Shown here: piece after piece, positions 45,205 to 54,278 of the stretch | How positions within the stretch are numbered: the first letter of the stretch is position 1 | Layout of the letters: each line of letters begins with the position of its first letter | Origin: Rhodococcus triatomae BKS 15-14 | GTDB taxonomy: Bacteria; Actinomycetota; Actinomycetes; Mycobacteriales; Mycobacteriaceae | DNA length: 64,000 nt | Direction of reading: 5' to 3' | Assembly: GCA_000341795.1 (NCBI GenBank) | Contig: AODO01000002.1 | Location: 1-64,000, forward strand | Program-made: the position numbers and the translations under genes | Notes under the pieces: model-generated | What the model was told of the DNA's origin: nothing | Database searches by the model: none | What the model saw: the letters and a program-made list of their open reading frames with translations, nothing else

Positions 45205-48200
45205 ATGTCCACCACGCCTTCCCCCGCGCCGTCCGGCCCGAATCGACGCGAACTCACGCGCCTCCTGCCCGACCTCATACTGCGCGACGAACACCGTCTG
45301 CGCCGCAAGCTCGACCGCGCCCGGTCCCCGGAGGCCGTCGCCGCCCTGGCACGGGAGATCGCCACCGCGCAGACCCGGGTCGCCGCCCGGCGCGCCGCGG
45401 TCCCCGCGACGACCTACCCGGAAGCCCTGCCGGTCAGCGCCCGCCGCGACGACATCGCCGCCGCGATCGAAGCGCACCAGGTGGTGATCGTCGCGGGCGA
45501 GACCGGTTCCGGCAAGACCACGCAGATCCCCAAGATCTGCCTCGATCTCGGGCGAGGCGTCCGCGGACTGATCGGCCACACCCAGCCGCGCCGCCTGGCC
45601 GCACGCACCGTGGCCGAGCGGATCGCGGAGGAACTCGGCACCGATCTCGGCGACGCCGTCGGCTACACCGTGCGATTCACCGATCAGGTCTCCGACGGCA
45701 CCCTCGTCAAGCTGATGACCGACGGCATCCTGCTCGCCGAGATCCAACGCGACCGTCTGCTGCGCCGTTACGACACGCTGATCATCGACGAGGCACACGA
45801 GCGCAGCCTCAACATCGACTTCATCCTCGGCTACCTCAAGCAGCTGCTGCCGCGCCGACCCGACCTGAAGGTGATCATCACCTCCGCGACCATCGACCCG
45901 GAACGCTTCGCGGAGCACTTCGCCGTCGACGGGGTGCCCGCGCCGATCGTCGAGGTCTCCGGCCGCACCTTCCCCGTCGAGATGCGGTACCGACCGCTCA
46001 CCGTCGACGTCGGTGAGCAGACGTTCGACAGGGACCCGGTCGACGCCGTCGGCGAGGCCGTCGAGGAACTGATGGCGGAGGGGGACGGCGACATCCTCGT
46101 GTTCCTCTCCGGGGAGAGGGAGATCCGCGACACCGCCGACGCGTTGCGCGAACGCAGCATCCGCGGCCTCGACGTCCTCCCGCTGTACGCCCGGCTGTCG
46201 GCGGCGGAGCAGCATCGCGTCTTCGAGAAGCACACCGGCAGACGAGTCGTGTTGTCCACCAACGTCGCCGAGACGTCGCTGACGGTTCCGGGCATCCGGT
46301 ACGTCGTCGACCCCGGGACCGCACGCATCTCCCGCTACTCGGTTCGGACCAAGGTCCAGCGGCTGCCGATCGAGGAGATCTCGCAGGCCTCGGCGCGGCA
46401 GCGCGCGGGCCGCTGCGGTCGTGTCGCCGACGGCATCTGCATCCGTCTGTACTCGGAGGAGGACTTCGAGTCGCGCCCGGAGTTCACCGAACCGGAAATC
46501 CTGCGCACCAACCTCGCGTCGGTCGTGCTGCAGATGACCGCCCTCGGCCTCGGCGACATCGAGGCGTTCCCGTTCGTCGAGAAGCCCGACCCGCGCGCGG
46601 TGCGTGACGGCATCGCGCTGCTCGAGGAGCTCGGCGCGATCTCCCCGCCCCGCAAGGACACCCCCGCCGAGCTGACCCCGGTCGGTCGCGAGCTCGCACA
46701 GATTCCCGTCGATCCTCGGATGGCGCGGATGCTCGCGCAGGCCAACCAGACGGGCTGCCTGCGCGAGATGCTGGTGATCGTGTCGGCGCTGTCGATCCAG
46801 GACGTGCGTGAACGCCCCGTCGAGCACCAGCAGGCCGCAGACGAGAAACACGCGCGGTTCACGGTGGCCGGCTCGGACTTCCTGGCCTACACGAAGCTGT
46901 GGGAGTACCTGAGGTCACAGCGACGGGAACTGTCCTCCAACCAGTTCCGCAAGATGTGCAAGGCCGAGTTCCTGCACTGGCTGCGGATCAGGGAATGGCA
47001 GGACCTGCACGGGCAGTTGTCGCAGATCACCCGCTCGCTCGGCTGGTCAGTCGCGGATGCCGACGCGTCACCGGATTCGATCCACCAGGCGCTGCTGGCG
47101 GGGTTGCTGTCCCACATCGGATTGAGGGAGGGCGACAAGAAGGACTTCCTCGGCGCCCGCGGTGCCCGCTTCGCGGTGTTCCCCGGCTCGTCGCTGTTCA
47201 AGAAGCCACCGCGCTGGGTGATGGCCGCCGAGCTCGTCGAGACCTCGCGTCTGTGGGGTCGCATGGCCGCGGGCATCGAGCCGGAATGGGCCGAGAAACT
47301 GGCTCCCCACCTCGTCAAACGCACCTACTCGGAGCCGCACTGGTCGACGAAGCGGGCCTGCGCGATGGCGTACGAACGAGTGACGCTGTACGGGATCCCG
47401 CTCGTCGCCAAGCGCGCCGTCACCTACTCCTCGATCGACCCGGAGGCGTCGCGCGAACTGTTCATCCGGCACGCCCTCGTACAGGGCGAATGGCAGACGC
47501 AACACAAGTTCTTCCACGCCAACCGGGCGCTGCTCGAGGACGTCGAAGAAATGGAGACCCGTGCCCGCCGCCGCGACATCCTCGTCGACGACGAATCGCT
47601 GTTCGAGTTCTACGACCAGCGGGTCGGCCCGGAGGCAGTGTCCGCGAGGCACTTCGACACCTGGTGGAAGAAGGCCCGCCGCACCGATCCCGATCTGCTG
47701 ACCTTCACCGCCGCGAACGTCGTCAATCCCGAGGCCTCGTCGGTCCTCGGCGGCGACTATCCCAACACCTGGCGCCAGGGTGACCTGTCGTTCCCTCTCA
47801 CCTACCAGTTCGAGCCGGGCACCGAGGACGACGGCGTCACCGCCCGCATCCCCGTCGCACTTCTCGCGCAGGTGCGCAACGTCGGTTTCGAGTGGCTCGT
47901 GCCGGGCATGCGCGAGGAACTGGTGACGGCGCTGATCAAGACTCTGCCGAAAACACTGCGCCGCACCGTCGTTCCTGCACCCGACTACGCGCGAGCCGTA
48001 CTGTCCGTCGTCAAGCCACGCACGGAACCGTTGACGGTGGCGATGGCCCGCGAGCTGACCCGCATGGCCGGTACCCCGATCAACCCCGTCGACTTCGACC
48101 TCACCGCGATACCCGGACACCTGCGGATGACGTTCGCGGCGGTCGATCCCGCGGGTACGGTCCTCGGCCGCAGCAAGAGCCTCGACGAACTGCGCGCCGG

Positions 48201-49113
48201 GCAGGCGCCGCGGGTTGCCGCCGCGGTGTCGAAGGCTGCCGCGACCACCGAACGACCTGCCGCGACCGTGTGGACGTCCGAAACCCTGGGGACCGTCCCG
48301 GACACGGTCACCCGCAACCTCGGAGGACAGAAGGTGGTCGGCTATCCGGCGCTCGTCCCCGAATCCGGCGGGGTTGCGGTGCGGGTGATGGCGACGCCCG
48401 CCGACCAGCGGCGGGCGATGCTCGAAGGGACGCGCGCCCTGTTGCTGTCGGCGGTGCCGACTCCGACGAAGTCGGCGATCGGTGGGCTCGGAACCCGAGA
48501 CCGACTGGCCCTGAGTCAGAACCCCCACGGCAGTGTGGACGCGCTGATCGACGACTGCCGCACGTGCGCGGTCGACGCCCTCGTCGACCGGCACGGCGGC
48601 CCGCCTCGCACGCCCGAGGCATTCTCGGAACTCCAGTCCGCGGTGCGCTCCGAACTCGCCAGGGAGGTCGCCGTCCTGGTCCGGCTGGCCGTGCCGATTC
48701 TGGCCCGGGCGCAACGTCTTCGCGTACTGCTCGACGGCGCCGCAGGCGACGCCGCCGACGACGTCCGCGACCAGCTGGACGCACTCGTCTATCGCGGGTT
48801 CGTCGCCGACACCGGAGCAACGCGGCTGCGCGAACTGCCGCGCTACCTCGACGCTGCGATCGCCCGCCTGGAGGCTCTCCCCGGCTCGGCGACCCGTGAT
48901 CGCCAGAATCTCGCGACCCTGGACGGCGTGTTCGACGAGTACGGGAAACTCCTGGCCCGACTCGACCCGCGCCGGCACCACGATCCCGATGTCGACGCGA
49001 TCCGCTGGATGATCGAGGAACTACGGGTCGGCCTGTTCGCCCAGTCGCTCGGGACGCCGTATCCGGTGTCCGACAAACGAATCCGAAAGGCGATCGCCGC
49101 CATCACCCGGTAG
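45205..49113 (+). CDS. hrpA: ATP-dependent RNA helicase HrpA
   Basis: A 1302-residue DEAH-box helicase, the full HrpA length. Walker A is VAGETGSGKTTQIPKI (about 96-111), Walker B is IIDEAHERSLNIDF (DEAH), motif III is ITSATIDPERFAEHF, and motifs V-VI are STNVAETSLTVPGIRYV and QRAGRCGR. The HA2/OB-fold segment and a long C-terminal DUF3418 region follow. In E. coli HrpA rescues stalled or colliding ribosomes by splitting them, the likely role here too. ATG 45205 follows a TACCCT box. It is convergent with nrdR. Confidence 0.95.
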   Translation: MSTTPSPAPSGPNRRELTRLLPDLILRDEHRLRRKLDRARSPEAVAALAREIATAQTRVAARRAAVPATTYPEALPVSARRDDIAAAIEAHQVVIVAGETGSGKTTQIPKICLDLGRGVRGLIGHTQPRRLAARTVAERIAEELGTDLGDAVGYTVRFTDQVSDGTLVKLMTDGILLAEIQRDRLLRRYDTLIIDEAHERSLNIDFILGYLKQLLPRRPDLKVIITSATIDPERFAEHFAVDGVPAPIVEVSGRTFPVEMRYRPLTVDVGEQTFDRDPVDAVGEAVEELMAEGDGDILVFLSGEREIRDTADALRERSIRGLDVLPLYARLSAAEQHRVFEKHTGRRVVLSTNVAETSLTVPGIRYVVDPGTARISRYSVRTKVQRLPIEEISQASARQRAGRCGRVADGICIRLYSEEDFESRPEFTEPEILRTNLASVVLQMTALGLGDIEAFPFVEKPDPRAVRDGIALLEELGAISPPRKDTPAELTPVGRELAQIPVDPRMARMLAQANQTGCLREMLVIVSALSIQDVRERPVEHQQAADEKHARFTVAGSDFLAYTKLWEYLRSQRRELSSNQFRKMCKAEFLHWLRIREWQDLHGQLSQITRSLGWSVADADASPDSIHQALLAGLLSHIGLREGDKKDFLGARGARFAVFPGSSLFKKPPRWVMAAELVETSRLWGRMAAGIEPEWAEKLAPHLVKRTYSEPHWSTKRACAMAYERVTLYGIPLVAKRAVTYSSIDPEASRELFIRHALVQGEWQTQHKFFHANRALLEDVEEMETRARRRDILVDDESLFEFYDQRVGPEAVSARHFDTWWKKARRTDPDLLTFTAANVVNPEASSVLGGDYPNTWRQGDLSFPLTYQFEPGTEDDGVTARIPVALLAQVRNVGFEWLVPGMREELVTALIKTLPKTLRRTVVPAPDYARAVLSVVKPRTEPLTVAMARELTRMAGTPINPVDFDLTAIPGHLRMTFAAVDPAGTVLGRSKSLDELRAGQAPRVAAAVSKAAATTERPAATVWTSETLGTVPDTVTRNLGGQKVVGYPALVPESGGVAVRVMATPADQRRAMLEGTRALLLSAVPTPTKSAIGGLGTRDRLALSQNPHGSVDALIDDCRTCAVDALVDRHGGPPRTPEAFSELQSAVRSELAREVAVLVRLAVPILARAQRLRVLLDGAAGDAADDVRDQLDALVYRGFVADTGATRLRELPRYLDAAIARLEALPGSATRDRQNLATLDGVFDEYGKLLARLDPRRHHDPDVDAIRWMIEELRVGLFAQSLGTPYPVSDKRIRKAIAAITR

Positions 49114-49169
49114 TGGTCAGCCCGGAAACATCGCGCGTCGGTCAAAAACCGGCACCCGCAGGTCCGTCG

Positions 49170-49661
49170 CTACTGCGCGGTGGACTCTGCGTCGGCTTCG
49201 GCGCGCGCGGATTCGGCGCGGTGCACGCGCAGATCCTTGATCTCCTGCTCGAAGTCCTCGGCCGAGGAGAACGACCGGTACACCGACGCGAACCGCAGGT
49301 ACGCGACCTCGTCGAGGTCACGGAGCGGGCCGAGAATCGCCAGACCGACCTCGTTGCTCGGGATCTCGGCGGACCCGTTGGCCCGCACGGTCTCCTCGAC
49401 CTTCTGCGCCAACTGGTACAACGCGTCGTCGGCGACGTCGCGCCCCTGGCACGCACGCCGCACCCCGCGAACCACCTTCTCCCGGCTGAACGGCTCGGTG
49501 ACCCCGCTCCGTTTGACGACGGAGAGAACAGCCGTCTCGACCGTGGTGAATCGGCGACCGCACTCGGGGCACTGCCTCCTGCGCCGGATCGCCTGTCCCT
49601 CGTCCGCCTCGCGCGAATCGACGACGCGCGAGTCGGGATGCCGACAGAACGGGCAGTGCAT
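49170..49661 (-). CDS. nrdR: Transcriptional repressor NrdR
   Basis: A 163-residue ATP/dATP-sensing repressor of ribonucleotide reductase genes. It has an N-terminal zinc ribbon ([31 protein letters not shown]) and an ATP-cone domain at about 48-138 ([20 protein letters not shown]). The acidic Ala/Glu tail is variable. ATG 49661 is fixed by the universal MHCPFC start and AAGGACA upstream; a longer reading frame continues but is not homologous. Located beside the SOS pair divS/chiZ-lexA, as in mycobacteria. Confidence 0.95.
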   Translation of the reverse strand: MHCPFCRHPDSRVVDSREADEGQAIRRRRQCPECGRRFTTVETAVLSVVKRSGVTEPFSREKVVRGVRRACQGRDVADDALYQLAQKVEETVRANGSAEIPSNEVGLAILGPLRDLDEVAYLRFASVYRSFSSAEDFEQEIKDLRVHRAESARAEADAESTAQ

Positions 49662-49821
49662 GGTGTGTCCTTCGCATGAACCGTGGAGGCGGTCGTGAGT
49701 TCCCGGCGCACCGAGATCGTCCTGACGCCCAGGTGCACCGAGCCCCCACGTTCCACTGGATGTGGTGGGCCCAACAAGGTTCGACAATACCGTCGGATCA
49801 CCCATGTCCGTGCACGTCCGG

Positions 49822-50301
49822 TCAGTCGCCCGCCGTCGGCGGCGTGAGCGGGTGCTGACCGACGTGCGATGCGCCACCCGGGACGGTGCCGACCGCGGTG
49901 ATCCGCTCGCCCGCGCCGACAGTGGAATCGTCGACTCGCACCTGGACCACCGAGGTGCGTGCAGGTTGGACGTCGTCCGCCCGCCACTGGGCGATCCCCA
50001 GGAATCCCGCCAGTACGAGCGCCGTCGACAGTGCGGTGATCACGACCGCACCCCAGCCGACCTCCTGCGAATCGGTAGGTCGGTGCGGTGACCTCGACGC
50101 CGCCACCCGCGGCCGCCCGTAGGCCATCGGCCTGCCACCGGGACGAAGTCCCGAATCGTGGCGGCGCGTACCGCGACGGCGGGTGTCCGCCGCGCCTGCC
50201 CCCACCGGGTCACCGCCTCCCGGCACGGCGCCGACGGCCGCGCCCCCACACGCCTCGCCACCGTCTCGGGTGGCACGGAAGATGTCCGCCGCAACGCTCA
50301 T
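49822..50301 (-). CDS. SOS-induced DivS/ChiZ-like membrane protein lacking LysM
   Basis: A 159-residue protein in the position of mycobacterial chiZ (Rv2719c) and corynebacterial divS, divergent from lexA. It has an N-terminal Gly/Arg-rich cytoplasmic half and one transmembrane helix at about 85-105 ([21 protein letters not shown]), then only about 50 extracytoplasmic residues starting TSVVQVRV. No LysM repeat is visible after the helix, unlike ChiZ. GGAGG precedes the ATG. The LexA box at 50418-50433 indicates SOS control; cell-division inhibition is inferred from synteny. Confidence 0.7.
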   Translation of the reverse strand: MSVAADIFRATRDGGEACGGAAVGAVPGGGDPVGAGAADTRRRGTRRHDSGLRPGGRPMAYGRPRVAASRSPHRPTDSQEVGWGAVVITALSTALVLAGFLGIAQWRADDVQPARTSVVQVRVDDSTVGAGERITAVGTVPGGASHVGQHPLTPPTAGD

Positions 50302-50417
50302 GTGAACCTCCACTGGTGTCCGATACAGCACCGGCGTTCGACGTCGAGCGGGTCGAAACGGCGCTGGTAACTCGCGGGCCGGATGTGCGGAAAGCTGGTG
50401 TTCGATCACGCGTTCGA

Positions 50418-50433
50418 AAGAACACATGTTCGA
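50418..50433. promoter_or_regulatory. LexA (SOS) box of the divS/chiZ-like gene
   Basis: AAGAACACATGTTCGA is close to the actinobacterial SOS box TCGAAC-N4-GTTCGA (GAAC and GTTCGA matched). It lies about 117 nt upstream of the minus-strand start. Confidence 0.7.
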
Positions 50434-50480
50434 TTTCTACCACGGCGCACCGACAAAAGCGCCCCTGCGGGCCGAAAAAG

Positions 50481-50496
50481 TCGAACAGATGTTTGA
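50481..50496. promoter_or_regulatory. LexA (SOS) box of lexA
   Basis: TCGAACAGATGTTTGA, one mismatch from TCGAAC-N4-GTTCGA. It overlaps the -35 of the lexA promoter, giving autorepression. Confidence 0.8.
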
Positions 50497-50521
50497 TCGA
50501 CACCGGCTTTGCGTCTAGATT
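50493..50521 (+). promoter_or_regulatory. lexA promoter
   Basis: TTGATC (50493-50498), 17-nt spacer, TAGATT (50516-50521). The transcript leader is about 95 nt. Confidence 0.7.
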
Positions 50522-50621
50522 CGTGTCAGAAGCCACATCACGCGCAGGCGTCACACGCGACCCGCCCGGCACAGGGCGCGAGAAGACGGCACGACACGAG
50601 CAGACGAGGCCAGGAGGCTCC

Positions 50622-51329
50622 ATGAAGGACGACAGCTCCAGCGACGGCGCGGCGGCCGGTATCGGCCCATCCGCCACGGCGGGGCTAACGGATCGACAGC
50701 GGCGCGTCCTGGAGGTGATCCGGCGATCGGTCAGCGAACGCGGGTATCCGCCCAGTATCCGGGAGATCGGCGACGCGGTCGGGTTGACGTCCACCTCGTC
50801 CGTCGCGCACCAGCTGCGCACACTCGAACGCAAGGGCCTGCTGCGCCGCGACGCGAATCGGCCACGCGCGGTCGACGTGCGCGGACTCGACGAGGCACCG
50901 ACGGGCGCGGACACGTCCGCCACCGGTGGAGAAGTGGCCGAGCTCGATTCGGCGAAGCCCGCGATGGTCCCGGTCCTCGGCAGGATCGCGGCCGGCGGTC
51001 CGATCCTTGCCGAGGAGGCCGTCGAGGACGTCTTCCCCCTCCCCCGCGAACTGGTCGGTCAGGGCTCGTTGTTCCTCTTGAAGGTGGTCGGCGAGTCGAT
51101 GATCGACGCCGCCATCTGCGACGGCGACTGGGTGGTCGTGCGTCAGCAGTCCGTTGCGGAGAACGGCGACATCGTGGCCGCGATGATCGACGGGGAGGCA
51201 ACCGTGAAGACGTTCAAGCGCACCAAGGGCCAGGTGTGGCTGATGCCGCACAACGAACTGTTCGAACCCATCCCCGGTAACGACGCGCAGATCCTCGGCA
51301 AGGTCGTCACCGTGATGCGCAAGATCTGA
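50622..51329 (+). CDS. lexA: SOS-response repressor LexA
   Basis: A 235-residue self-cleaving repressor. The N-terminal winged HTH is at about 22-85 ([35 protein letters not shown]). The autocleavage site Ala124-Gly125 lies in [12 protein letters not shown], catalytic Ser159 in [11 protein letters not shown] and Lys196 in EATVKTFKR. An Ala/Thr/Gly linker joins the domains. The start ATG has CAGGAGG six bases upstream. Its own promoter is covered by a LexA box. The 320 bp between it and the divergent divS/chiZ-like gene hold only these control sites. Confidence 0.97.
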   Translation: MKDDSSSDGAAAGIGPSATAGLTDRQRRVLEVIRRSVSERGYPPSIREIGDAVGLTSTSSVAHQLRTLERKGLLRRDANRPRAVDVRGLDEAPTGADTSATGGEVAELDSAKPAMVPVLGRIAAGGPILAEEAVEDVFPLPRELVGQGSLFLLKVVGESMIDAAICDGDWVVVRQQSVAENGDIVAAMIDGEATVKTFKRTKGQVWLMPHNELFEPIPGNDAQILGKVVTVMRKI

Positions 51330-51363
51330 GGGCGGGCGCTCGCAGACGGAGGCGGAACCCACT

Positions 51364-51397
51364 CGGGGCCGTGACGGATGATTCCGTCACGGCCCCG
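51364..51397. terminator. Bidirectional hairpin between lexA and acyl-CoA dehydrogenase
   Basis: Arms CGGGGCCGTGACGGA (51364-51378) and its exact complement (51383-51397), 4-nt loop. Confidence 0.8.
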
Positions 51398-51435
51398 ACC
51401 GGCCCCTCACAGGCTGCGGTGTTGCGGTCCCGCGG

Positions 51436-52578
51436 TCAGAGATTCAGGCCACGCCCGATGATCTCCTTCATGATCTCGCTCGTGCCGCCGTAGATCTTCT
51501 GCACGCGGGAGTCCATGTACGCCTTCGCGATCGGGTACTCGCGCATGTAGCCGTAGCCGCCGTGCAGCTGGAGGCAACGGTCGATGAGCTCGACCTGGCG
51601 GTCGGTGGTCCAGTACTTGGCCATCGCGGCCTCCTGGACGGTGAGCTTGTTCTCGTTCAGCAGCTCGATCGACTTGTCCACGAAGACGCGCGCGATCTGC
51701 GTCTGCGTGGCCATGTCGGCGAGCTCGAAACGGGTGTTCTGGAAGCTGCCGATCGACTTGCCGAACGCCTTGCGATCGCGGACGTACTGGATGGTCATCT
51801 CCAGCGCCGACTCCATCGCGGCCGCGGCGACGACGGCGATCGAGAGCCGCTCCTGCGGAAGGTTCTTCATCAGGTAGATGAAGCCCATCCCCTCCTCACC
51901 GAGCAGGTTCGCCGCCGGCACCCGTACGTCGGTGAAGCTGAGCTCGGCGGTGTCCTGCGCCTTGAGCCCGATCTTGTCCAGATTGCGGCCGCGTTCGAAA
52001 CCGTCCATCCCACGCTCGACGACGAGCAGCGAGAATCCCTGTGCGCCCTTCTCGGGATCGGTCTGCGCGACGACGATCACCAGGTCGGCGTTGATGCCGT
52101 TGGTGATGAAGGTCTTCGATCCGTTGAGGATCCAGTGGTCGCCGTCCCGGACCGCGCGGGTCTTGATTCCCTGCAGGTCGGATCCGGTGCCCGGCTCCGT
52201 CATCGCGATCGCGGTGATGATCTCCCCGGAGCAGAAACCGGGCAGCCACCGACGCTTCTGCTCCTCGGTCGCGAGGTCCATCAGGTACGGGGCGACGACG
52301 TCGTTGTGGAGCATGAAGCCGATGCCGCTGAACCCGCGGCGAGTGGTCTCCTCGGTGACGATCGCGTTGTAGCGGAAGTCGAGGACACCACCTCCGCCGT
52401 ACTCCTCCGGCACCGCCATGCCGAGGAAGCCCTGCTCGCCCGCCTTCTTCCAGACCTCGCGGTCGACGACGTTCTGCTCTTCCCACCGGTCGTGGTTGGG
52501 CGCGACCTCGAGATCGAGGAACTTGCGGTAGGACTCACGGAAGAGTTCGTGCTCGGGCTCGAAGAGGGTGCGTTCCAT
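51436..52578 (-). CDS. Acyl-CoA dehydrogenase
   Basis: A 380-residue FAD-dependent enzyme introducing the alpha,beta double bond in acyl-CoA. Signatures are TEPGTGSDLQGIKTRA (FAD and substrate), ILNGSKTFITNG, YVRDRKAFGKSIGSFQN, QLHGGYGYMREYPIAKAYMD, and the C-terminal YGGTSEIMKEIIGR holding the candidate catalytic Glu of long-chain/isovaleryl-type enzymes. Start ATG follows TAGCCT by exactly 6 nt on the minus strand, so its mRNA is probably leaderless. It sits 105 bp from the BVMO operon end on the same strand, separated by a hairpin. Confidence 0.92.
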   Translation of the reverse strand: MERTLFEPEHELFRESYRKFLDLEVAPNHDRWEEQNVVDREVWKKAGEQGFLGMAVPEEYGGGGVLDFRYNAIVTEETTRRGFSGIGFMLHNDVVAPYLMDLATEEQKRRWLPGFCSGEIITAIAMTEPGTGSDLQGIKTRAVRDGDHWILNGSKTFITNGINADLVIVVAQTDPEKGAQGFSLLVVERGMDGFERGRNLDKIGLKAQDTAELSFTDVRVPAANLLGEEGMGFIYLMKNLPQERLSIAVVAAAAMESALEMTIQYVRDRKAFGKSIGSFQNTRFELADMATQTQIARVFVDKSIELLNENKLTVQEAAMAKYWTTDRQVELIDRCLQLHGGYGYMREYPIAKAYMDSRVQKIYGGTSEIMKEIIGRGLNL

Positions 52579-52590
52579 GCGCCCAGGCTA
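52579..52590 (-). promoter_or_regulatory. Leaderless -10 (TAGCCT) of acyl-CoA dehydrogenase
   Basis: Minus strand TAGCCT (52590-52585), 6 nt, ATG 52578. Confidence 0.6.
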
Positions 52591-52634
52591 GGTCGGTGGC
52601 GCCGACCGGTCGATGACCGGAGCGAGCGGAAAGT

Positions 52635-52676
52635 GTGACCGACGCGGCATCCGGGTTCGGGCGCCGCATCGGTCAC
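52635..52676 (-). terminator. Hairpin after the monooxygenase operon
   Basis: Arms GTGACCGA-C-GCGGC (52635-52648) and GCCGC-A-TCGGTCAC (52663-52676) pair with one C-A mismatch, immediately downstream of the monooxygenase stop. Confidence 0.65.
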
Positions 52677-52683
52677 GGATCCG

Positions 52684-54276
52684 TCAGGCCACCTCGAACC
52701 CGTGGTACCCCGCGATCGCGATTCCGTCACCGATCTGCTTGTATGCCCCCACCCCCGCCGCGAAGGGCAGGAAGACCCGACGCTTGCCGGGCACGTTGGC
52801 ACCCATGTACCAGGATGCCGCCTGCGGGAAGAGCGTGAGGTCGGCGACGTCGTTGGTGGTGTTCACCCAGTTGTCCTCGGCCTCCACCTCGGGTTCGACA
52901 CGGACCGCGCCGCGCTCGCGCAGGTGCACGAGCAGATCGGTGATCCAGTCGACGTGGTACTCGATGGAGGTCATCATGTTCGACAGCACCGACGGGCTCT
53001 GCGGACCCGTGACGGTGAACAGGTTCGGGAACCCCGCCGACATCAATCCGAGGTAGGTGCGGGGCCCGTCCGCCCACTTCTCACGCAACGTGCACGCACC
53101 GTGGCGGATGTCGATCGCGTCGAGCGCCCCCGTCATGGCGTCGTAGCCGGTCGCGAGGACGATCACGTCGAACTCGCGCTCGGTCTCCCCCGCCAGGATT
53201 CCTCGTTCGGTGATGCGCACGAGTGGTTCCTCGCGCAGATCCACCAGGTCGACGTTGTCCTGGTTGTAGACCTCGAAATATCCGGTGTCCACGCACATCC
53301 GCTTCGCGGCGATCGGGTACGAGCGGGGCGTGAGCTTCTCAGCGACCGCCGGATCCCGCACCTTCTCCCGAATTCGGGCACGCGCGTACTCGGCGGCACG
53401 TTCGTTGGCGTCCGGGTCGAGGAGCAGGTCGAAGAACGACTGCTGATAACACAGTCCGCCGTTGCCCCAGCGTCGTTCGAGCTCCGACGTGATCGTGCTG
53501 TCGTCGAGGTCCGCGAAGAAGGGAGGCAGTGCCGCTCCCTCCCCGCACTGCGCACCGCCGCGGGTCAGTCGGCTCACCTGCCGGAACTCGGGGTAGTGCC
53601 GCTTCACGTCGGCGAGCAGTTCGTCGATCGTGTGATTGTGGGCGGGGACCGCGAAGGAGGGCGTGCGCTGGAGGACGGTCAGCGATCCGACGACCGGGGC
53701 GATGGCCGTGATCGTCTGCAGGCCCGACGAACCCGTGCCGATCACCGCCACCCGCTTGCCGGTCAGGTCGACGCCCTGCTCGGGCCAGTCCCAGGTCCAG
53801 TGGGTCGCGCCGCCGAAGTCGTCGAGTCCCTCGAACTCGGGTCTGGTCGGTACCGAGAGACACCCCGTCGCGGCGATCACGAAACGAGTCGTGAACCGCT
53901 CGCCTCCCTCGGTGGTCACGGCCCACTCGTTGGTGGCGTCGTCGAACTCGAGGGCCGTCACCCTGGTGTCGAACGTGATGTCGCGGCGCAGGTCGTAGCG
54001 GTCGGCGACGTGCCGGATGTACGCGAGGATCTCCGGTTGCGCCGCATATCGTTCGGTCCAGTTCCACTCCTGCTCGAGCTGCGGGTCGAAGGAGTACGAG
54101 TACTCCACCGATTCGATGTCGCAGCGGGCGCCCGGGTAGCGGTTCCAGTACCAGGTTCCGCCGACCTCGGGGCCGGCCTCGATCACGCGGGTGTCGAATC
54201 CCAGTTCCCGGAGCCGGTGCAGCTGGTAGAGGCCGGAGAATCCGGCGCCGATGACGGTGACGTCGTGGTCGGCCAT
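52684..54276 (-). CDS. Class B flavin monooxygenase (Baeyer-Villiger type)
   Basis: A 530-residue FAD/NADPH monooxygenase expected to insert oxygen next to a ketone. FAD Rossmann VTVIGAGFSGLYQLH (about 6-20) is followed by EVGGTWYWNRYPGARCD. The second Rossmann VAVIGTGSSGLQTI binds NADPH, and VLATGYDAMTG lies near the C-terminus. The BVMO fingerprint region reads FGGATHWTWDWP: Phe, Gly and Trp-Pro are in register but His is one residue early. ATG 54276 is preferred over 54282, because AGGAGGG is spaced correctly for it. It starts 2 nt after the esterase stop (54279). Confidence 0.85.
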   Translation of the reverse strand: MADHDVTVIGAGFSGLYQLHRLRELGFDTRVIEAGPEVGGTWYWNRYPGARCDIESVEYSYSFDPQLEQEWNWTERYAAQPEILAYIRHVADRYDLRRDITFDTRVTALEFDDATNEWAVTTEGGERFTTRFVIAATGCLSVPTRPEFEGLDDFGGATHWTWDWPEQGVDLTGKRVAVIGTGSSGLQTITAIAPVVGSLTVLQRTPSFAVPAHNHTIDELLADVKRHYPEFRQVSRLTRGGAQCGEGAALPPFFADLDDSTITSELERRWGNGGLCYQQSFFDLLLDPDANERAAEYARARIREKVRDPAVAEKLTPRSYPIAAKRMCVDTGYFEVYNQDNVDLVDLREEPLVRITERGILAGETEREFDVIVLATGYDAMTGALDAIDIRHGACTLREKWADGPRTYLGLMSAGFPNLFTVTGPQSPSVLSNMMTSIEYHVDWITDLLVHLRERGAVRVEPEVEAEDNWVNTTNDVADLTLFPQAASWYMGANVPGKRRVFLPFAAGVGAYKQIGDGIAIAGYHGFEVA

Positions 54277-54278
54277 TC

